From an uncultured Novosphingobium sp. (GTDB lineage Bacteria; Pseudomonadota; Alphaproteobacteria; Sphingomonadales; Sphingomonadaceae), in NCBI GenBank assembly GCA_946886075.1, contig CAMPHR010000004.1, positions 1 through 64,000 of the forward strand: a stretch of 64,000 nt of DNA, written 5' to 3'. Positions 9,079 through 17,763 of this stretch are shown here, piece by piece. Numbering within the stretch: position 1 is the first letter of the stretch; the number at the start of each line of letters is the position of its first letter. Both the position numbers and the translations under genes were made by a program. The notes beneath the pieces are model-generated. The model was given only the letters and a program-made list of their open reading frames with translations, was not told where the DNA came from and did no database searches.

Positions 9079-10095
9079 GTGTTTGCTAAAAAAACCTGCC
9101 TCATCACTGGCGTCACTGGCATGGTCGGGTCTCACCTACTCGACTTCCTGCTGGAGAACACCGATTGGGAAATCTACGGTCTTTGTCGCTGGCGCAGTCC
9201 AATGGACAATCTTCAGCACCATGTCTCGCGGATCAACAACAAGGACCGGATCCAACTGATCCACGGCGATCTGCGCGACAGCCTGTCACTGGATCATGCG
9301 GTGCGCCAGGCTAAGCCGGACTACGTATTCCATCTGGCCGCCCAGAGCTTCCCTAAGACCAGCTTCGATGCTCCGCTCGAAACATACGACACGAACATCC
9401 AAGGGACCGAACGCCTGCTGGCCGCCTTGCGTAAATACAGCCCTGAAGCAGTAATCCACGTCTGCGCTTCGTCGGAAGTGTTCGGCCGAGTGCCGAAGGA
9501 AAAGCTGCCGATCAACGAAGAATGCACGTTTCACCCGGCATCACCTTATGCGATTTCGAAAGTCGGCACTGATTTGATCGGCCGTTATTACGCCGAGGCG
9601 TTTAACATGACGGTAATGACAACCCGCATGTTCACGCACACCGGCCCCCGTCGTGGCGATGTGTTCGCGGAATCGACCTTCGCCAAGCAGATTGCTTTGA
9701 TCGAACAGAATCGCATCCCGCCAGTGGTCAAGGTCGGCAATCTGGATTCACTGCGTACCTGGGCGGACGTTCGCGACGCTGTTCGCGCTTATTATATGAT
9801 GGTGACGATCAATCCGACCCCGGGTGCCTATTATAATATAGGCGGCGCTCATATCTGCTCGGTGAAGGACATGCTCGACACGCTTCTGTCTTATTCGACG
9901 GTAAAAAATGTCCACGTTGAAATGGATCCAGAGCGACTACGTCCTATTGACGCCGACCTCCAGGTTCCCGACACAACCAAGTTTGAAGCCCATACCGGGT
10001 GGAAGCCGGAAATCTCGTTTGAAACAACGATGCGCGACTTGCTGGATTACTGGCGTCACCGTGTTTCAACTCAGGGCGACTTCTTGACCCGCTAA
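9079..10095 (+). CDS. GDP-mannose/GDP-heptose 4,6-dehydratase-like SDR enzyme (WcbK type)
   Basis: A 338-residue extended SDR of the GDP-mannose 4,6-dehydratase family. It shows CLITGVTGMVGSHLLDFLL at the N-terminus, DYVFHLAAQS, the catalytic CASSEVFG and YAISKVGTD (Tyr-x3-Lys), and the substrate region TGPRRGDVFAES. It should convert GDP-D-glycero-D-manno-heptose, or GDP-mannose, to the 4-keto-6-deoxy sugar for the reductase just upstream. The GTG at 9079 has AGGAG six bases upstream and is preferred over the ATG at 9055, which would add eight residues. It is the last gene of the sugar-nucleotide run; a strong hairpin follows six bases after its stop. Confidence 0.87.
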   Translation: MFAKKTCLITGVTGMVGSHLLDFLLENTDWEIYGLCRWRSPMDNLQHHVSRINNKDRIQLIHGDLRDSLSLDHAVRQAKPDYVFHLAAQSFPKTSFDAPLETYDTNIQGTERLLAALRKYSPEAVIHVCASSEVFGRVPKEKLPINEECTFHPASPYAISKVGTDLIGRYYAEAFNMTVMTTRMFTHTGPRRGDVFAESTFAKQIALIEQNRIPPVVKVGNLDSLRTWADVRDAVRAYYMMVTINPTPGAYYNIGGAHICSVKDMLDTLLSYSTVKNVHVEMDPERLRPIDADLQVPDTTKFEAHTGWKPEISFETTMRDLLDYWRHRVSTQGDFLTR

Positions 10096-10100
10096 GCCAT

Positions 10101-10131
10101 TTCGCACCGCCGCACAATGCGGCGGTGCGAA
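10101..10131 (+). terminator. Strong intergenic hairpin after the heptose genes
   Basis: A perfect 13-bp inverted repeat, TTCGCACCGCCGC and its complement, separated by ACAAT. It starts six bases after the dehydratase stop and ends 28 bases before the next start codon. There is no T-run, so it is not a standard intrinsic terminator. It may attenuate transcription, stabilise the 3' end of the upstream message, or be a small repeat element. Confidence 0.5.
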
Positions 10132-10159
10132 GCCAACCATGATTACGGAGGAGGTCAAT

Positions 10160-12283
10160 GTGGGCTTCCATCCGACCTTTGACTGGATCATGCAGAGCCA
10201 TTTCGATCAAGATAGCCCAGCTGCTCGCAACGAGCCAAGCTTGAAAAAGTGGCTTTCCGGCAAGCGGCTCTGGATCGATTGCTCCGATGTTTTACGTTAC
10301 GCTGATGCCGGCAACCGAACAGTTTCTGGAATTCAGCGCGTTGTTGTTAATCTGCTTTCAGCGCTTAACCAACTAGGCATCGAGTATGGGGTTGTAGCAA
10401 GCGATTATCGTGGCCTCAAGTTGGTCGCGATCGATACCAGCGACAGCTTATCGCTTTTCGCCGACCTACAATCAGGCGAACGCACAGCCAGCGACATCAA
10501 GGCGGGATGCGCTCGCATTCAAGCGTCTGCCAAACAATGGACCCCCGCGGCCGACGACATTATCCTGATCGCGGGCGCCTTCTGGCTGCATGACCCGTCT
10601 CTGCTACTGGAACTGCGGCAAATTCCGGGACTGCGGGTCGCGACATTTGTTCACGACGTTTTGATCTGGCGTTATCCCGCTTATTTCTTGCCGACCGACC
10701 GGACGATTTGGCTAAGTGCTTTCGTGCAGATTTTGGGCATAAGCGACGTGTTGATGGCCAGTTCACTCTATGTGACGGACGAAATTCGCACCTGCGCTGT
10801 GGCGTTGGGCCTGCCCTGCCCGGAAGTACTCCGGACTGGCATGGCTTCCACCTTTCCCGACATCATGCCGACACAGCCGAGCGAAATCGTGCGGCAACTC
10901 ATGGAGCAACGTTTCGTTCTATGCGTCGGGACGTTGGAAGTTCGAAAGAATCACGCTTTTCTGCTGGATGTCTGGGATCAACTCCACGCAGAGTACGGCG
11001 ACGCCATGCCCCGGCTCGTATTTGCCGGGAAAATTGGCTGGAAAGTGACTTCCTTGCTCCGCCGTATTAAGGAACTGAAATGGGGCCGAACTCATTTCCT
11101 CCACATCGAATCCGTTTCCGATAGCGACCTCGCGTGGCTGTATGGTCACTGTCTTTTTTCAGCCTATCCTAGCCTAGCCGAAGGTTGGGGCCTACCAATT
11201 AGCGAGAGTCTGGCGCGCGGAACCCCGTGCCTGGCCGCTAATACCGCGTCGCTGCCAGAAGCTGGAGGCGATTTGGCGCTCTATTGCCCACCGAATGACG
11301 TCGATGCAGCGCTTGCACAGATCCGCCTTCTTTTGAATGACGATCTCAGGCAGCAGTTGCGCGAGCGTATCCACCAGAATTTCCATCAAAGGAGTTGGCA
11401 GGATTTTGCGGCAGAATTGGCGGAGGCTTTGGCGCGCTCCTCCGGTTCACGACGTCATCCATCCTTGCCCCTTGAACGGCCATGTACAGTGGGAATGTCA
11501 CCACAACAAGCAGGCCTTGCCGATCGGGCATCTGCTTTAGCGACGTTGGCTTCGGGCTGGGATCAAATTCGCGATGATATAGTATATGGCGGCCCAATCA
11601 TGAAGATGGTCCTGCGCGCGCAGGAGCATAACGGCGAGGGATTGATCTTCTGTTGCCTCGCTGCCTTACCTGGGGGTGGCACTATCTACGTTCAGGATGA
11701 AGAAGCGGGTAAGACCTACAAGTGGTCTTTCTCGAATGACGATCCAGACGTAAAGGAGATCGCCCTGCCTTCGCACCTTGACAGGGATATAGCACTAACT
11801 CTGCGTATCGAAGCAGGCCACGGCCAAATGGCGTTACACGGGATGGGCCTCTCGCAATCCCATGCCGCATCAGCATTGCTTGCACAAAAGCTAATCAAAA
11901 TAGTCATCTCAAGCAAGACCGACGCAGAACTGATCGCGGATGGCCGTTGCTTGATCGGCGGACGGGCGCCTCGATTGTTACGCGCGGTGCCTCAGCTTGC
12001 CCGTCTGGCTCTCAAACGCGCAAGACGGGCCGCTCGGCGGAAGGATTGGGCAACTGCTCGCCTGAGTTATCGCGCCCTGCTACGCTTGCGCCCGAAAGAC
12101 CCTGCGGCCTGGAAGCAGTTGGGCCACACATGCAAGGAGTTGAAAGATTATGCAGGCGCTCACACTGCGTATAGAATAGCATTGCTTTATGCAGGCGATG
12201 CAGATTCGCGCTTTCATGCAAATGCAATGCGCGAACAATTACGTTGGCAGAATAGCTACGGAAATTGCCAAAAGGACGATTAA
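10160..12283 (+). CDS. Large GT4-type glycosyltransferase with beta-rich and TPR-like C-terminal modules
   Basis: A 707-residue protein in three parts. Residues about 30-430 are a GT-B glycosyltransferase of family 4. It opens with LWIDCSDVLRYADAG and SGIQRVVVNLL, has the donor-site strand FVLCVGTLEVRKNHAFLLDVW, and the conserved SLAEGWGLPISESLARGTPC carries the usual E-x7-E. Residues about 460-590 look like a beta-sandwich of unknown function. The last 90 residues are a TPR-like unit containing WKQLGHTCKELKDYAGAHTAYRIA, which reappears at the end of the glycosyltransferase at 17764-19947. GTG 10160 follows GGAGGAGG by five bases and is preferred to the ATG at 10139. It probably adds a capsule sugar, possibly the heptose. 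IS debris begins about 340 bases after the stop. Confidence 0.85.
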   Translation: MGFHPTFDWIMQSHFDQDSPAARNEPSLKKWLSGKRLWIDCSDVLRYADAGNRTVSGIQRVVVNLLSALNQLGIEYGVVASDYRGLKLVAIDTSDSLSLFADLQSGERTASDIKAGCARIQASAKQWTPAADDIILIAGAFWLHDPSLLLELRQIPGLRVATFVHDVLIWRYPAYFLPTDRTIWLSAFVQILGISDVLMASSLYVTDEIRTCAVALGLPCPEVLRTGMASTFPDIMPTQPSEIVRQLMEQRFVLCVGTLEVRKNHAFLLDVWDQLHAEYGDAMPRLVFAGKIGWKVTSLLRRIKELKWGRTHFLHIESVSDSDLAWLYGHCLFSAYPSLAEGWGLPISESLARGTPCLAANTASLPEAGGDLALYCPPNDVDAALAQIRLLLNDDLRQQLRERIHQNFHQRSWQDFAAELAEALARSSGSRRHPSLPLERPCTVGMSPQQAGLADRASALATLASGWDQIRDDIVYGGPIMKMVLRAQEHNGEGLIFCCLAALPGGGTIYVQDEEAGKTYKWSFSNDDPDVKEIALPSHLDRDIALTLRIEAGHGQMALHGMGLSQSHAASALLAQKLIKIVISSKTDAELIADGRCLIGGRAPRLLRAVPQLARLALKRARRAARRKDWATARLSYRALLRLRPKDPAAWKQLGHTCKELKDYAGAHTAYRIALLYAGDADSRFHANAMREQLRWQNSYGNCQKDD

Positions 12284-12621
12284 AATTATTAAAAGCGCCT
12301 GTAGAGGCTCAACACAACGAGTCCTAATGGGGGACAGTCCGGCCGACGAAGTGTTTGGCAAGGAACAACTGTCTATTATGAAGTAGTCGGGGTCAACCCC
12401 GACAGCTGGCAATCGTATTGCCGGAATAGCAGTGTTTTGGAACCAGGGCCTGACATTGAGCGAGTCACCGCGTTGTTAGGACAGCGATTATCATGGCTGC
12501 CGAATTACCGCAACGATCATGACTAGGGCGCGAACTCATAAATTGAGCTGAGCTTTCCGCCTTCGCATGGTTCAGACGCTTATTGGGAATGGCGGGCGTA
12601 TGGCGCGGTGGACATATCAAA
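12284..12621. other. Gene-free stretch before the IS5 remnant
   Basis: No credible coding frame, tRNA or terminator. The sequence is mixed and probably debris from past insertion-sequence events: the IS5-family transposase remnant begins directly after it. Confidence 0.4.
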
Positions 12622-13376
12622 TTTACGGATACAGAATGGCTCATCATAGAGCCGTTGCTTTCCAACAAGCCGCGCGGTGTTCCCCGAGTAGATAACTGAC
12701 GGGTTTTGAACGCCATCCTTCGGCCGTTCCGTTCCGGTACGCCTTGGGCCGAGATGCCAGAGCGCTATGGTCCATCAACGACTTGCTACAACCGGTTCGT
12801 TCATCGGCGAACAGTCGGTGTGTCGGACCGGCTGTTGGCAGCGGTGTCCGCCGGTTTCAACGGCGAACTGGTGATGATCGGTTCCACCTAAATGCGGGTC
12901 CACTGGCACGGTGTGACGGAAAAAAAGGGGGGCCTTGGAGATCATGGCATGAGACGTCGTCCGGGGCGGCCCCACGACCAAACTCCACGCTCTTGTCGAC
13001 GCTGATGGACATCCTGTCAGTTTGCGACTGACGGGAGGACAGGCCCACGATGGGCGCGAAGACGAAGCCTTGATCAAAGCTGTTCCGACGGCGAAACCCT
13101 GCTCGGCCACCAGGGCTGTGACAGCACCGCGATACGCGGGCTGCAGCAGCCCGCAACATCTGGGCCAACATTCCCAATCGCTCCAGTCGCAAGCAGCGCT
13201 TCGGCTTCTCGTCCTGGCTCTACCGCCAACGCAAACTGGTCGAGCGCTTTTTCAATCGGATCAGGCAGTTCCGAGGCATCTTCACTCGACATCACATGGA
13301 CGATGCCAACTATCTCGCGGCGATCAAGCTCGTCTGCATACGCCTGTGGCGCAACGCCAAACGAGTCATCGCGTGA
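12622..13376 (+). pseudogene. Decayed IS5-family transposase
   Basis: Readable in pieces as an IS5-family (IS427-like) DDE transposase. TDTEWLIIEPLLSNKPRG opens the reading. An in-frame TGA at 12697 comes next, then ILRPFRSGTPWAEMPERYGP and CYNRFVHRR in the same frame to a stop at about 12889. The middle survives only in shifted frames (SLRLTGGQAHDG-like text near 13018-13055). The C-terminal part LVERFFNRIRQFRGIFTRHH to LWRNAKRVIA ends at TGA 13374-13376. The many stops and frameshifts mean it cannot make an active protein. Terminal inverted repeats were not confidently located. Confidence 0.8.
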
Positions 13377-13449
13377 TTGCGGCTGCTTCCCTCGGATTTC
13401 GGTTGAGGCGCACACTTCTATTGTCGGATCTTGGAGGAATGAAGTAGCC

Positions 13450-14462
13450 ATGAAGCATTATGCCGGATGGAACATGTCGATGGAAAGCACGCAGGTCTGC
13501 ATTGTTGACGAAAACGGTCGCAAGCTCGTGTCGGCGAAGGAGGAGAGTTCTCCGGAAGCGATCGCTACGCTGCTGGAGCAGTTTGGCCCGATTGAGCGGG
13601 CGGTGATCGAAACCGGGCGCATGTCGCCGGCGATCTGCCTGGATCTGCGCGAACTGGACGTCCCGGTGGCGTGCATTGATGCCCGACAGGCGCACTAGAG
13701 TTTGAAGGCGATGGAAGCGGACAAGACCGACCCGCCCGACGCTGCCGGGCTCGCGCAACTGGCACGGACGGGGTTCTACAAGGAGGTGCATGTCAAATCA
13801 CCTGCAGCGCGTGGTGTGCGTAGCGTGATCACCGCGCGCAACCCCCTGCTCGAGGCCGGAGTCCGGCTCACCACATGATCCGTGGTCTCTGCGCCACCTT
13901 CGGCTATCGCCCCGGCGCTGACCAGGGAAAGGCATTCCTCGAGCGGATCATGCAGGCCGCTCATGTCCCTGGCCTTGGCAATGCCATCGCGTCATTGCTG
14001 TCTGTGCGTGCTGCACTGGTCGAGCAGATCAAGGAAATGGATCGCCGATTGCGTGTCATCGCCAGCTAGCCACAGGCCTGCGAAATCCTGATGACCATAC
14101 CCAGCGTCGGCGTGCAGACCTCCGCCGCCGTCGCCGTCGCCGCCGCGGTGGATGAGGCGGGCCGCTCCAGACAATCACGCAATGCCGGCTCCTACTTTGG
14201 CCTGGTCCCCAGACGCCACCAATCGGGCGAACTCGACTTGACGGGCCGGATCACCAAGCAAGGCGACGGGAACGTGCGCAAGCTGCTCTATGAAGCGGCC
14301 AACTCGATCCTCACCCGGAGCCGGGAGACTTTTGCCCTGAAAACATGGACCATGAAGATCGCCAAGCATCGCGGCCTGAAGAAGGCCCGTGTCGTGCTCG
14401 CCCGTCGGCTTGCAGTTCTCATGCACGCCATGATGCGCGATGGCACTTTGTTCCAGGCGTGA
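13450..14462 (+). pseudogene. Decayed IS110-family transposase
   Basis: The frames reconstruct an IS110-family DEDD recombinase of about 335 residues. The first piece starts MKHYAGWNMSMESTQVC and runs to a TAG at 13696. The same frame continues (ADKTDPPDAAGLAQLA) to a stop near 13878. A frame change leads to GLCATFGYRPGADQGKAF, with a further TAG at 14067, and then MTIPSVGVQTSAAVAVA to the end at TGA 14460-14462. Intact relatives read GLDVS where this copy has GWNMS, so the first catalytic Asp is lost too. A good GGAGG site remains before the ATG. It is a dead remnant sitting inside the capsule locus. Confidence 0.85.
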
Positions 14463-14921
14463 GGTAGAGTGAAACCTGTGTGCCAGCGGTGAAGCGTCAA
14501 AGCTGATCCGAGGGCGGTGTCCCCAGAGTGAACGCAGGGACGAACGATCTGCGAAAGTGGCCGGATGGGCTCCTTAGCCCGCATCGAACGAATGCAACGT
14601 TCGCCTCTGTGAGACCCGATACAGCACGGCCAAGCTCCGGCTTGGTCAGTGCGGACAGATCCATGAAACCCTCAAGGGATCAACACCGCCTCACTCTGCA
14701 ATTACAGATCTGCGCCCTAGGGCAATCGATGCTCCTCCAGCGGTGGGCTTCGAGGCTAAGCCACTGCTGCTTGTGGCCAGATGGGCTTGAGACGAGCTAG
14801 GCGGGGTACTATTCGGTAAAATAAGCTTGGGCTCGCGGCCGCTTTGGAGCATAAGAGTCTGCGATATTCTTCTTCCCAGGTGATCCAGTTGCCGCTGAGA
14901 CAATAGCAGCGAGTTCGCTAG
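14463..14921 (+). other. Non-coding tail of the IS110 remnant and kpsE leader
   Basis: About 460 bases without a credible gene. The first 120-150 bases probably belong to the non-coding end of the IS110-family element. In some members of that family this end encodes the guide (bridge) RNA, but I could not fold or align it here. The remainder must contain the promoter of the kpsE-kpsM-kpsT run; no clear -35/-10 pair was found. Confidence 0.35.
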
Positions 14922-16178
14922 GTGGTGAAGCGCCTGAACAAGGTGCACGGTCTCAAGAATTTATTGCAAACCCCTGTTGCGGCGCTTAGGAGAATGCCAC
15001 TCGGCTGGGCTCCACGCCTTTCCATCACCAATCTGGAGGGGCTAATCGCCCGTAGTGAAACAAAGCCAATGGAACGTTTTTTGCAAAAAGCCAGAGGATT
15101 GGGCTGGATATTCTGCGTTACCGTCCTGATACCGACGACATTAGCTATTTTATATTATGGAATTTTAGCTTCCGACGTGTACGTCTCGGAATCGAGTTTT
15201 ATCGTTAAATCCTCGGAGCGCAAGAACCCTACCGGGCTAAGCTCGCTTCTAGGTAGCGTTACAGGAAATTATCAGGATAATAGCGATATCTACTCTGTTC
15301 AGAATTTCGCTTTGTCGCGTGATGCCGTTTCCCAACTGAATCAAAATAACAGGCTCAAGCAGCTGTTTTCCTTAAACGACATCAATATTATAGATCGTTT
15401 CGCGCCACTTGGCTTCAGTGGGTCGAATGAAGATCTATATCGCTATTACAAAAATCATGTGAATGTCGAAATCGACAGCCGCACCTCGTTGGCTAAAATT
15501 CGCGTCGGTGCCTATCGTCCTACGGACGCACACTGGATCAACCAGCAGCTACTCCGGTTGAGCGAGCAGCTGGTTAACCGACTGAACAAGCGCGCCGAAA
15601 CCGATCTCGTTGCCTACGCGGAACGGACCGAACGTGAAGCTGCAGATCGAGCACGCACGGCCGCTCTTAAGCTGGCTGCTTATCGCGACTCCCATGGCGT
15701 ACTTGACCCGGAAAAGCAAGCCACCGTTCAAATTCAGCTAATCGCCAAGCTTCAGGACGATCTGATTGCCAGTCAGTCCCAGCTGGACCAGATCCAAGCG
15801 GCGGTACCGGATAATCCGCAGATTGGACCACTCAAGGCGCGCATTGCCAGCATAAAGCGACAGATTGCGGGTGAATCAGGTCGGGTCACTGGAGGGTCCA
15901 ACTCTTTTGCGGGCGCCGCACCACAGTATCAGCGGCTTCAGCTTGATAGCCAGATCGCTGATCGTCAACTCGCCGCTGCTATGACCGCCGTCGCGGACGC
16001 GCGCGAGGAAGCGAGCCGCAAGCGAATCTATATCGAGACCGTAGTTCAACCGAGCCGTCCCGACATCGCTGTAGAACCTAGGCGCTTGAACAGCATCCTT
16101 GCGATCTTCGTAGTTGGATTGATGGCGTGGGGCGTGTTCTCGATGCTATTCGCCGGCGTGCGCGAGCACGGTTACTAG
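14922..16178 (+). CDS. kpsE: Capsule export inner-membrane protein (KpsE/CtrB/BexC type, PCP family)
   Basis: A 418-residue polysaccharide co-polymerase-type protein. One transmembrane segment, WIFCVTVLIPTTLAILYYG, lies near residues 61-79. It is followed by the Wzz-like periplasmic start VYVSESSFIVKSSE. A long Ala/Glu/Gln-rich coiled coil spans roughly 215-300, and a second membrane segment SILAIFVVGLMAWGVFSMLF lies near the C-terminus. Two membrane anchors around a periplasmic coiled coil are the KpsE/CtrB layout: the protein links the ABC transporter to the outer-membrane exporter. The GTG start has only a weak ribosome-binding site, and ATGs at 14994 and 15069 are alternatives. Five bases separate it from kpsM. 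Confidence 0.87.
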   Translation: MVKRLNKVHGLKNLLQTPVAALRRMPLGWAPRLSITNLEGLIARSETKPMERFLQKARGLGWIFCVTVLIPTTLAILYYGILASDVYVSESSFIVKSSERKNPTGLSSLLGSVTGNYQDNSDIYSVQNFALSRDAVSQLNQNNRLKQLFSLNDINIIDRFAPLGFSGSNEDLYRYYKNHVNVEIDSRTSLAKIRVGAYRPTDAHWINQQLLRLSEQLVNRLNKRAETDLVAYAERTEREAADRARTAALKLAAYRDSHGVLDPEKQATVQIQLIAKLQDDLIASQSQLDQIQAAVPDNPQIGPLKARIASIKRQIAGESGRVTGGSNSFAGAAPQYQRLQLDSQIADRQLAAAMTAVADAREEASRKRIYIETVVQPSRPDIAVEPRRLNSILAIFVVGLMAWGVFSMLFAGVREHGY

Positions 16179-16183
16179 ATCAA

Positions 16184-16984
16184 ATGAGCGGCAACAACTC
16201 TTCCGATAATTTTAAACGGGCATTTCTCGTACAAAAGCGTGTGATTGGCGCTCTTCTTCTTCGCGAGGTCATGACCCGCTATGGTCGCCATAATATAGGC
16301 TTTTTATGGCTTTTTGTTGAGCCAATGATTTTTACTTTGGGTATTGTCACCTTATGGTCAGCGTTCAAAGCTAATCACGGCACGGACATTCCTATCGCTG
16401 CTTTCGCACTGACAGGATATTCCAGCATTCTTCTGTGGCGCAATATGCCTGGCCGATGCATCCATGCTATCGAGCCGAACATGTCACTGCTCTATCACCG
16501 CAACGTTAAGGTGATGGATATTTATATCTCGAGAATTCTTTTAGAGTTTCTTGGCGCGTCGATGTCGTTTTTCGTGTTATCCATCGTATTCATAGCAGTA
16601 GGATTGGTCGACCCGCCCGAAGATTTGGCGAAAGTTGCCTGGGGATGGATTATGCTGGTCTGGTTCGGAGCTTCCCTAGCGTTATTTGTAGGAACCTTAT
16701 CGGAAAGCTCTGAACTTGTTGAAAAGTTCTGGCATCCGGCGTCCTATCTCATCTTTCCGCTATCCGGCGCTGCTTTCATCGTCGATATCATGCCGGCAGC
16801 GGCTCAACCCTATCTCTTGCTGCTGCCGATGGTAAATGGCGTTGAGCTGCTGCGCGATGGGTATTTTGGATCGATTATGCATGCGCATTATGACATCAGC
16901 TATATGGCCATGTGTTGCTTGGTCCTGACGCTGCTCGGTGTGGCTCAACTCCGTCGTATCGGCCGGGAGGTCGTTCCAGAATGA
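16184..16984 (+). CDS. kpsM: Capsule ABC transporter permease (KpsM/CtrC/BexB type)
   Basis: A 266-residue ABC-2-type permease that would move the finished polysaccharide across the inner membrane with the ATPase encoded next. It contains the family segment [19 protein letters not shown] near residues 22-40, followed by about six hydrophobic segments. RDGYFGSI near the C-terminus matches KpsM-type permeases. The ATG lies five bases after the kpsE stop; an upstream in-frame ATG (16127) lies inside kpsE and is less likely. The stop overlaps the kpsT start (ATGA), so the subunits are probably made in step. Confidence 0.9.
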   Translation: MSGNNSSDNFKRAFLVQKRVIGALLLREVMTRYGRHNIGFLWLFVEPMIFTLGIVTLWSAFKANHGTDIPIAAFALTGYSSILLWRNMPGRCIHAIEPNMSLLYHRNVKVMDIYISRILLEFLGASMSFFVLSIVFIAVGLVDPPEDLAKVAWGWIMLVWFGASLALFVGTLSESSELVEKFWHPASYLIFPLSGAAFIVDIMPAAAQPYLLLLPMVNGVELLRDGYFGSIMHAHYDISYMAMCCLVLTLLGVAQLRRIGREVVPE

Positions 16985-17643
16985 TCTGCCTCAACGATGT
17001 CTCCAAGTCTTACAAAACCAATCATGGCGTGAGGGAAATCCTCAAGGGCAACAATCTTACGATCCAGAAACATGAGCAGATTGGCATTTTGGGGCGGAAT
17101 GGCGCGGGCAAGTCGACTCTCATCCGCCTCATATCAGGTGCCGAACGACCGACCGCAGGCCAAATCACACGAGACATGTCCGTATCTTGGCCGCTAGCCT
17201 TCGGCGGCGCGTTCCAGTCTTCGCTGACGGGACTCGACAATTTGCGGTTTATTTGCCGCATCTACGGCGTTCCCATCGAACCGCGCATTCCCTTCGTCGA
17301 GGAATTCACTGAACTCGGGCGCTATCTGCGGGAGCCGGTGCGAACTTATTCTTCGGGGATGCGGGCGCGGCTCTCGTTCGCTCTATCCATGGTCATTGAA
17401 TTTGACTGTTTCCTGATCGACGAAATTGTTGCTGTGGGCGATGCACGCTTTCATGAAAAATGTCATACCGAGCTATTTGAGAAGAGAGCCGATAGGGCGA
17501 TGATTATTGTCTCCCACGATTCCTATTACATCCGCGCACATTGCCAAAGGGCTGGAGTTTTACACGATGGAACGGTGCACATGTTCGACACCGTCGATGG
17601 GGCCTTTGAATTTTACGATGAAACTCGCAGCGAGCCGAGATAA
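16981..17643 (+). CDS. kpsT: Capsule ABC transporter ATPase (KpsT/CtrD/BexA type)
   Basis: A 220-residue ABC ATPase, the usual length for KpsT. Walker A is GRNGAGKST at residues 38-46, the signature-like segment is [14 protein letters not shown] near 122-135, and Walker B is FDCFLIDE near 141-148. The H-loop [10 protein letters not shown] is present. It lacks the C-terminal sugar-binding domain seen in Wzt proteins of O-antigen exporters. This supports export of a lipid-linked capsule whose structure the ATPase does not recognise. The ATG overlaps the kpsM stop. Confidence 0.92.
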   Translation: MICLNDVSKSYKTNHGVREILKGNNLTIQKHEQIGILGRNGAGKSTLIRLISGAERPTAGQITRDMSVSWPLAFGGAFQSSLTGLDNLRFICRIYGVPIEPRIPFVEEFTELGRYLREPVRTYSSGMRARLSFALSMVIEFDCFLIDEIVAVGDARFHEKCHTELFEKRADRAMIIVSHDSYYIRAHCQRAGVLHDGTVHMFDTVDGAFEFYDETRSEPR

Positions 17644-17763
17644 GTTTGTGAAGCGTCGGCATCGAGCATCGCCACTTTGCCCTTGATTCTGCCGCAGCGG
17701 TGATCGCGTTAATGGATGTAGAATAGGCGCCTGACCTCACTCGATAATATTGGGGCATACAAA

